Source of the DNA: Gp6-AA40 sp035293405
GTDB lineage: Bacteria > Acidobacteriota > Vicinamibacteria > Vicinamibacterales > UBA2999
Assembly: GCA_035293405.1 (NCBI GenBank)
Contig: DATDOE010000090.1
Location: forward strand, 149,960-213,959
Length of the DNA stretch: 64,000 bases
Direction of reading: 5' to 3'
Shown: one piece after another, positions 58,676 to 64,000 of the stretch
Numbering within the stretch: position 1 is the first letter of the stretch
Layout: every line of letters begins with the position of its first letter
The notes under the pieces: generated by a model
What the model saw: only the letters and a program-made list of their open reading frames with translations
What the model was told of the DNA's origin: nothing
Databases searched by the model: none
Position numbers and translations under genes: made by a program

Positions 58676-60009
58676 ATGATGAAGCGCCCTCATTCGTCCC
58701 GAGTTCTCTCCACGCTCCTCGCTCTCCTGCTGGTGTGCGCGGTCCCGGTTCAGGCATCCGCCGAGGATCGCCTCATTGTTCGCGCCGGAGGGCTGCTCGG
58801 CGGTCTTCCCGTCGTGAAGTCGGCATGCCGGCTCCTCGGCTGCAACGTGCTCTACACCCTGGACGGCGCGCTGAACAACCTGGTCCTCGTGTCGGTGCCG
58901 AAGATCCTGGACACGCAGCTGCTCGTCAGGCTGCTGTCGCTGGTCCCGGGCATCGTCGAGGTGGAGATCGACCAGGTCGTGTGGACGGAGGCCAGCGGCA
59001 GCGGCACTCAGGTGCCTGCGGCGCTGCTCGACAAGGAGCCGATGGACTACTCGGCACCCGCGTCCGGCACGGCTACGTGCATCAGCCGGCGTTCGGGATC
59101 CTCGGCCTCCAAGAGGCGCATGACCGCTATGGTCTGACGGGGCGCGGCGTAACGGTGGCCGTCATCGATACGGGCGTCGATACGAGCCATCCCGCGCTCA
59201 AGGGTGTCCTCCTCCCCGGCTACGACTTCACGCGCAACCGCGAGGGCGGCGCCGAGCAGGGCGATGTGAGCCAGTCGACGATGGCCGTCCTCGACGGGAA
59301 CCCGGGATTCGTGAACCAGTCAACGATGGCGGTCCTCGATCAGTCCACGATGGCGGTGCTGGACGGGCCGGAGTTCGCAGCGTTCGGTCACGGCACGATC
59401 GTCGCCGGCGTCATTCATCTCGCGGCGCCGCGGGCGAAGATTCTGCCGCTCAAGGCGTTCCACGCCGACGGCAGCGGGTCGCTGTCGGACGTGCTGCGCG
59501 CGCTCTATACCGCATCACGCCAGGGCGCGAAGGTCATCAACATGAGCTTCAGCTTCTCGACCAAGTCGCGTGAGCTCGAGCGCACGCTCATCTACGTCAC
59601 GACCAAGGGGGCCGTTGCGGTCTCGTCCGCGGGTAACGACGGACAGAAGGTCAACGTGTACCCGGCGTCGCTGCCGACCGTGATGGGTGTGGCCTCGACG
59701 ACCGACTGGGACACCTTGTCGGGGTTCTCGAACTTCGGGACGACCGTGGCCTGGATTGCCGCGCCTGGCGAAGCCATCATCAGCACCTATCCCTTCGGCA
59801 GCTATGCAGCGGCCTGGGGCACGTCGTTCAGCACGCCGTTCGCGGCCGGCACGGCGGCGCTGCTCGCCGAAACGTCCCTGGCACTCACCAACGGGCAGGC
59901 GGCCGATGCCGAAGGCAACGCCGTGTGGGTCTCCTGGGATGTGAGCAAGGGCCGGCTCCACGCGCCGACCGCGATTCGCGCCTTGCGGAAGCGTCTCGGA
60001 CTCCGGTAA
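58676..60009 (+). pseudogene. Subtilisin-family (S8) protease with a one-base frameshift
   Basis: The N-terminal piece (58676 frame: signal peptide and pro-region to MDYSAP) and the catalytic piece (58735 frame) join if one base is added near 59050, between GACTAC and GGCACC. The second piece has the full triad: Asp in VAVIDTGVD, His in GHGTIVAG, Ser in GTSFSTPFAAG, and runs to the stop at 60009. Between Asp and His are three copies of the octapeptide QSTMAVLD. An assembly error, a true loss, or slippage are all possible. If intact it would be a secreted protease of about 440 aa. Confidence 0.8.
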
Positions 60010-60680
60010 TGCTCGTGACACCCTCCTGGAATCAGGAGAACTTCAAGGTCAAGGAGCTGCAGACGCAGCTCCTTGCCGTTCGTACGTCGGTCATCTGCGC
60101 CCTGAATCAGCTGCTCGACCTGAAGGATCTGAATACCGGCGTGCACTCCACGCGGCTGGCGGAATGGGCGGTCCGGATCGGCCGCGACCTCGGGCTCGAC
60201 GATGACTGCCTGCGCGATCTCGAAGTGGCGGCCATCCTTCATGACATCGGAAAGGTCGGCACGCCCGACAGCATTCTCAAGAAGCCGTCCAAGCTCACCG
60301 CCGAGGAGTACGCGGTGATTCAGAAGCACCCCGAGTACGGCTGGGCCGTGCTCCGGGTCGTGCCTGGCTTCGAGCGCGTGAGCTTGTTCGTCCTCCATCA
60401 CCATGAGGCGTACGACGGGACGGGCTATCCCGCGAAGCTACGCGGCGACGAGATACCCATCGGCTCCCGGATTGTGTCGGTGATGGATTCGTTCGACGCG
60501 ATGATCTCGTCCCGGCCCTACCGTCGAGGATTGCCGCTGGACGAAGCCATCAGGCGGCTCGAGGCCGGTATCGGTACGCAGTTCGATCCGGTCGTGACCC
60601 CGCAATTCATCGCCATGGCCAGCACCGGCGCGTCCACCGTGTTCGACGCCACCGGCGCCAGCCTCGCATCCGCGCTGTAG
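60009..60680 (+). CDS. HD-GYP domain phosphodiesterase
   Basis: 223 aa from the ATG overlapping the subtilase stop (TAATG). HD pair at His78-Asp79 in AILHDIGKVGTPD, and the full GYP-type signature HHEAYDGTGYP at 131-141. Such enzymes hydrolyse cyclic di-GMP. No receiver domain, so activity must be set by expression or a partner. Last gene of the 49-60.7 kb locus; convergent with the response regulator. Confidence 0.9.
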   Translation: MLVTPSWNQENFKVKELQTQLLAVRTSVICALNQLLDLKDLNTGVHSTRLAEWAVRIGRDLGLDDDCLRDLEVAAILHDIGKVGTPDSILKKPSKLTAEEYAVIQKHPEYGWAVLRVVPGFERVSLFVLHHHEAYDGTGYPAKLRGDEIPIGSRIVSVMDSFDAMISSRPYRRGLPLDEAIRRLEAGIGTQFDPVVTPQFIAMASTGASTVFDATGASLASAL

Positions 60681-60732
60681 TCGTCCGCCGTCAGTTGAAC
60701 AGAGACCAGGAGGTTAGGAGATATCCGCACGG

Positions 60733-62130
60733 TCAGCGAGGTCTCACGTCGCCGCGGGTCAGAGTGTCCAGACGATCGAGCCACCGATAGAGCGAACGCC
60801 GGCTGATACCGAGCTGCTTGGCCGCCGCCGCCTTGTTGCCGTTGGCCTCGGCCAGCACCCGCCGAATCTGCTCGCGCTGAGCGGTCGAGAGCAGCGCCGG
60901 ATCGCGCTCGGTCGCGCGCGCCGGTTCCTCCGGCTCGCCTGGCCGCGACATGGCGGTCAAGAACTCCCGCTCGGTGAGGATCCCGCCCGCGCTCTGAAGG
61001 CAGGCTCGCTCGATGACGTTGCGAAGCTCACGGACGTTACCGTGCCAGGGCGCCTTCTGCAGAAGCCGTTCGGCGCCAGGGCTCATGCCGGTAATCGCGC
61101 GATCGAGCCGCTGCGCAATCTCGCGAATGAACGACGCCGCCAGGTAGGGAATGTCCTCGGGATGCTTGCGCAGCGGGGACAGGTGAATCTCGATGACGCC
61201 GAGCCGGTAGAAGAGGTCACTGCGAAACCGGCCGCTGGCGACCTCTGCCCGCAAGTCGCGGTTGGTGGCCGCGATCACGCAGACGTCGGCGCGCCGTGTC
61301 TCGAGCGATCCCACACGCTGGACCTCGCCGTGTTCCACGGCCCGGAGCAGCTTCGGCTGCAGCGCCTGCGGCAGCTCCCCGGCTTCGTCGAGGAACAGCG
61401 TGCCGCCGTGCGCATGTTCGAAGATCCCCACTTTCTGGTCCGTCGCTCCGGTGAACGCGCCGCGCACGTGCCCGAACAGCTCGCTCTCGAAGAGCGTCTC
61501 TACGACCGCGGAGCAATTCACTGTCAGAAAGCGTTTGTCTCTCCGGCGACCTTCAAGGTGCAGTGCCCTCGCCACGAGCTCCTTGCCGGTGCCGGTCTCG
61601 CCGGTCACGAGCACCGTGCGCACATGCGGCGCCAGCCGGCGGATGTCCGCGAACAGCTCCTGCATCACCGGGCTGCGGCCGATCATCCCGTGAAAATCGA
61701 GCCGCTCGGCGACGTCGGCGTCCGCGCGCATCAGCTCCTCTCGATCCTCCTGGGCCTCGCGCACGCCGACGAGAAGGGCGCGCAGCCGCTCCAGATCGAA
61801 GGGCTTGGCGAGGTAGTCGAGGGCGCCGGCCTTCACGGCCTCGACGGCGGTGTCAACGCTGGGATTGCCGGTCATGAGGATGACCTCGCACTCCGGATCC
61901 GCGGCGCGGACGGCCTTGAGGACGTCGATGCCCCCGAGCTCGGGCATCTGGAGATCGACCATGGCGACGTGTGGCTTCAGAACGGCCAGCGAGGCCAGTG
62001 CCTCGCGGCCGCTCCGTCGATACTCGACGTCGAAGCCCAGGCGCTGGGCGAAGTGTTCGATCGCCGGCACGATCGACTCTTCATCGTCGACGATCAGCAG
62101 ACGTGGACGACCGGCCGATGGCTCACGCAT
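60733..62130 (-). CDS. Sigma-54-dependent response regulator (NtrC family)
   Basis: 465 aa from MREPSAGRPRLL. N-terminal receiver with phosphoacceptor Asp59 (MVDLQMPELGG), then the AAA+ core with GETGTGKELVARAL and the GAFTGA loop that contacts sigma-54. A C-terminal Fis-type helix-turn-helix (NKAAAAKQLGISRRSLYRWL) ends the protein. The partner kinase is not in the window. Its ATG overlaps the stop codon of the tannase gene by one base, an unusual pairing of regulator and enzyme. Confidence 0.93.
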   Translation of the reverse strand: MREPSAGRPRLLIVDDEESIVPAIEHFAQRLGFDVEYRRSGREALASLAVLKPHVAMVDLQMPELGGIDVLKAVRAADPECEVILMTGNPSVDTAVEAVKAGALDYLAKPFDLERLRALLVGVREAQEDREELMRADADVAERLDFHGMIGRSPVMQELFADIRRLAPHVRTVLVTGETGTGKELVARALHLEGRRRDKRFLTVNCSAVVETLFESELFGHVRGAFTGATDQKVGIFEHAHGGTLFLDEAGELPQALQPKLLRAVEHGEVQRVGSLETRRADVCVIAATNRDLRAEVASGRFRSDLFYRLGVIEIHLSPLRKHPEDIPYLAASFIREIAQRLDRAITGMSPGAERLLQKAPWHGNVRELRNVIERACLQSAGGILTEREFLTAMSRPGEPEEPARATERDPALLSTAQREQIRRVLAEANGNKAAAAKQLGISRRSLYRWLDRLDTLTRGDVRPR

Positions 62131-63629
62131 CAGGGCGCTTTGCAGATGAAGTTCGCAGCGTCGTTCGTGCTGCCAGCTCCTTTGTACTGGGCGACCTGCG
62201 GATAGGGGCAGAGCGGGCGGGTCATGTCGATGCGATTGTTGGTGACATGCGCCGCATCGAGGCGGTTCGGGGCCACGCCGGATTCCCGCCAGCGCTCGAG
62301 CGCAGCCATCCAGTTGATCTGATTGGGTCCGGGGCCGTTGCCGCAGTGCTGCATGCCCGGCGCCATGTACAGGCGAACCCAATCGTCCTGGTTCTTGCCC
62401 ATCTTGCTCAGGACGCTCGAGTAGTAGTTGATGGTGTTGCCAGCAGAGATCGCCGTGTCGTTCCAGCCGTGATACAGCAATAGTTTCCCGCCGCGGGCTT
62501 TGAACGCGCGAAGGTCAGGATTCACCGCATTGACGATTGTACCGACTTTCTCATCAACGAGCTTGAGATCGCGGTCGAGTTCGAATGTGCGTGGATCCCA
62601 GTTGGCGTCGCCGTACGCCACCTGGAACGATCCGACGGAGACGCCAGGGGCTTGCTGACCGCCGACGAACCCTCCCCAACCCGTTTCGCTGCCGGGATCC
62701 TTCCCTGGAAATACGAGCTCGCCGTCGGCTGTCTTCGTCGCCGAATAGGCGCGCCTGGCGGCGGCAATCTGAGGTGCCGTCAAGCAATCCTCCGCATCAC
62801 CCGCCTTGCACTGCAACCGGGCGACGTCGAACGAGCACGTCCGCGGATCGTTGAGCAGTCCGTCAGTGACACCATCGCGCGCGTCGCACGCCTTCAGCGC
62901 GGCCTGATTGATCAGCGTGAGCTTCGATGCCGGGATGGAGGCGGCGGGATCCTTGAGCACAGGAACCGCGACCGACAGGTCCCACGCATGCAGATGGGTC
63001 TGGTAGTTCGCCGGAGCACCCGCGAGAATGGCATCGAAGTCCTCCGGATACCGCTGCGCTGACATCAGGCCCTGACGGCCGCCCGTGGAACATCCGTTCC
63101 AATAGGACAGACGCGGGGCGCGACTGTAGTACGACGAGGCGATCGCCTTGGACTGCACCGTCATCTCGTGGACGGCGCGATACGCGAAGTCCACCAGCTT
63201 CTCCGGATGGCCAATCGCGAACAGCGCGTTCCCGCCCTTGTGCCCGGTGTCGTTGGACGCGGTGGCATAGCCTTCCTGCAGCGCGGAGGCCATCGCCGGA
63301 TAGCTGATGACACCTGCCCACCCGCCGTTGCCGACCGCCTGGAACTTGCCGTTCCATCCCGACGCGGGCAGCCACACCTCGATCTTGATGTCCGACTCCT
63401 TCGTCGGCGCCAGCGTCGCCCCCACGCGGCAGAACGCCGGCAGATCGGCGAACTGGTTCGCGCCGCCGCGTCCGCCCGGCTGCGTGAAGGTACCGGCGGC
63501 GACCAGCTGCGCCGAGGTCACCATCGCATCCGGCAGCTTCAGCGACGAGAGGCTCTCACACGTCGCGGCGTGCGCGGTGCCGGTGGTGGCGAACAGTGAG
63601 ATGAGAGCGATAGGAATCAGCTTCTTCAT
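62130..63629 (-). CDS. Tannase/feruloyl esterase family protein
   Basis: 499 aa with a signal peptide (1-21). Nucleophile serine in WNGCSTGGRQGL, aspartate in YHGWNDTAISAG, histidine in APGMQHCGNGPGP; paired cysteines flank the active site as in fungal and bacterial tannases. It cleaves aromatic esters from plant matter outside the cell. The upstream region (63630-63683) is short and divergent from the partial gene. Confidence 0.9.
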   Translation of the reverse strand: MKKLIPIALISLFATTGTAHAATCESLSSLKLPDAMVTSAQLVAAGTFTQPGGRGGANQFADLPAFCRVGATLAPTKESDIKIEVWLPASGWNGKFQAVGNGGWAGVISYPAMASALQEGYATASNDTGHKGGNALFAIGHPEKLVDFAYRAVHEMTVQSKAIASSYYSRAPRLSYWNGCSTGGRQGLMSAQRYPEDFDAILAGAPANYQTHLHAWDLSVAVPVLKDPAASIPASKLTLINQAALKACDARDGVTDGLLNDPRTCSFDVARLQCKAGDAEDCLTAPQIAAARRAYSATKTADGELVFPGKDPGSETGWGGFVGGQQAPGVSVGSFQVAYGDANWDPRTFELDRDLKLVDEKVGTIVNAVNPDLRAFKARGGKLLLYHGWNDTAISAGNTINYYSSVLSKMGKNQDDWVRLYMAPGMQHCGNGPGPNQINWMAALERWRESGVAPNRLDAAHVTNNRIDMTRPLCPYPQVAQYKGAGSTNDAANFICKAP

Positions 63630-63683
63630 TGTGGCTATCCTCGGAAGTGTGGCTCAATGTCCGCCAAAAGGAGTTCCGTGTCA

Positions 63684-64000
63684 ATGACACCACTCTCAGC
63701 GACACCGTTCTCGACCGAATGGCTGGCCGGCTATCAGGCCCGGGTCAACAGTGACCGCGAGATGGCGGTCATCGGACGCTGGTTCACGACCGCCTTCTCC
63801 CTGGTGTCCGACGATCGCCGCTCGGTCGTGCGGTTCCACGAGGGCCGGCTGGCGGACTACGTGGTGTCGCCGCGGCTCGACGTGCGCGCCGCGTTCGGAT
63901 TCCGCGCCAGCACCGACATCTGGAGCCGTTTCCTGTCGCCGACGCCCGAGCCGCTCTATCACGACTTCTTCGCGATGCTCATGCGCGTGCCCGGCTTCGT
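63684..64000 (+). CDS. Unassigned protein (partial, runs off the right edge)
   Basis: 105 codons are visible, starting MTPLSATPFSTEWLAGYQAR. AAGGAG lies about 10 bases upstream of the ATG, or 4 bases upstream of an in-frame GTG at 63678 that would add two residues. The pattern (VNSDREMAVIGRWFTTAFSL, then VRFHEGRLADYVV) resembles SCP2-like or small lipid-binding domains, but the family cannot be fixed from this part. Confidence 0.6.
   Translation, partial: MTPLSATPFSTEWLAGYQARVNSDREMAVIGRWFTTAFSLVSDDRRSVVRFHEGRLADYVVSPRLDVRAAFGFRASTDIWSRFLSPTPEPLYHDFFAMLMRVPGF

Overview
The window is high-GC bacterial DNA with about fifty protein genes, one tRNA and no rRNA, phage or intact insertion sequence. 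A VWFA-type secreted protein of the kind first described in Acidobacteria (38830-40038), the secreted cytochrome/copper-oxygenase type protein at the left edge, the tannase-type esterase, the CHAT and subtilase genes and the base composition together suggest a soil Acidobacteriota, perhaps the Vicinamibacteria. That placement is inference: there is no rRNA in the window to test it.

Layout. 1-10.3 kb: the edge of a secreted c-type cytochrome gene, uvrC, a CDP-alcohol phosphatidyltransferase, Ku, thymidine kinase, EF-P, and an envelope-stress run (Hsp20, HtrA, MscS). 10.3-15.2 kb: leucine synthesis (a short leuA divergent from a LysR gene; 3-methyladenine glycosylase-leuC-leuD as one overlapping unit). 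15.2-26.9 kb: a desaturase remnant, two unassigned genes, uvrA, a second CDP-alcohol phosphatidyltransferase, a K+/H+ antiporter, an AlkD-like glycosylase, a secreted peroxiredoxin, HemG, tRNA-Thr, RsmE and a STAS-receiver protein. 27-37 kb: a six-gene leftward cluster of a conserved hypothetical, a RoxA-like dihaem cytochrome, a catalase-like protein, a membrane hypothetical, a DyP peroxidase and a membrane patatin. 37-49 kb: VOC protein, MerR-TipAS regulator, VWFA protein, dienelactone hydrolase, CobS/CobT-like pair, a second catalase-like protein, a TMEM175-type channel and a trypsin-phospholipase D fusion. 49-60.7 kb: a rightward, largely overlapping locus with a complete peptide ABC transporter, a sigma factor, a TPR-CHAT protease, a zinc-finger anti-sigma-like protein, a frameshifted subtilase and an HD-GYP protein. 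60.7-64 kb: a sigma-54 response regulator overlapping a tannase-family esterase, and a partial gene.

Two things stand out. The first is a family of degenerate short-word tandem arrays with 7- or 9-base periods. They sit between genes, often as two opposed arms, and two have entered uvrC and uvrA in frame. One inverted pair brackets the TMEM175 gene exactly and encodes its N-terminus. The second is the transporter-sigma-CHAT-anti-sigma-subtilase-HD-GYP locus. Its gene overlaps suggest one expression unit and a proteolytic signalling pathway, and I do not recognise it as a described system. The haem-oxidase/patatin cluster is a third unit that looks built for one purpose.

All calls come from reading the sequence alone. 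Family names rest on motifs and remembered family features, not on searches.
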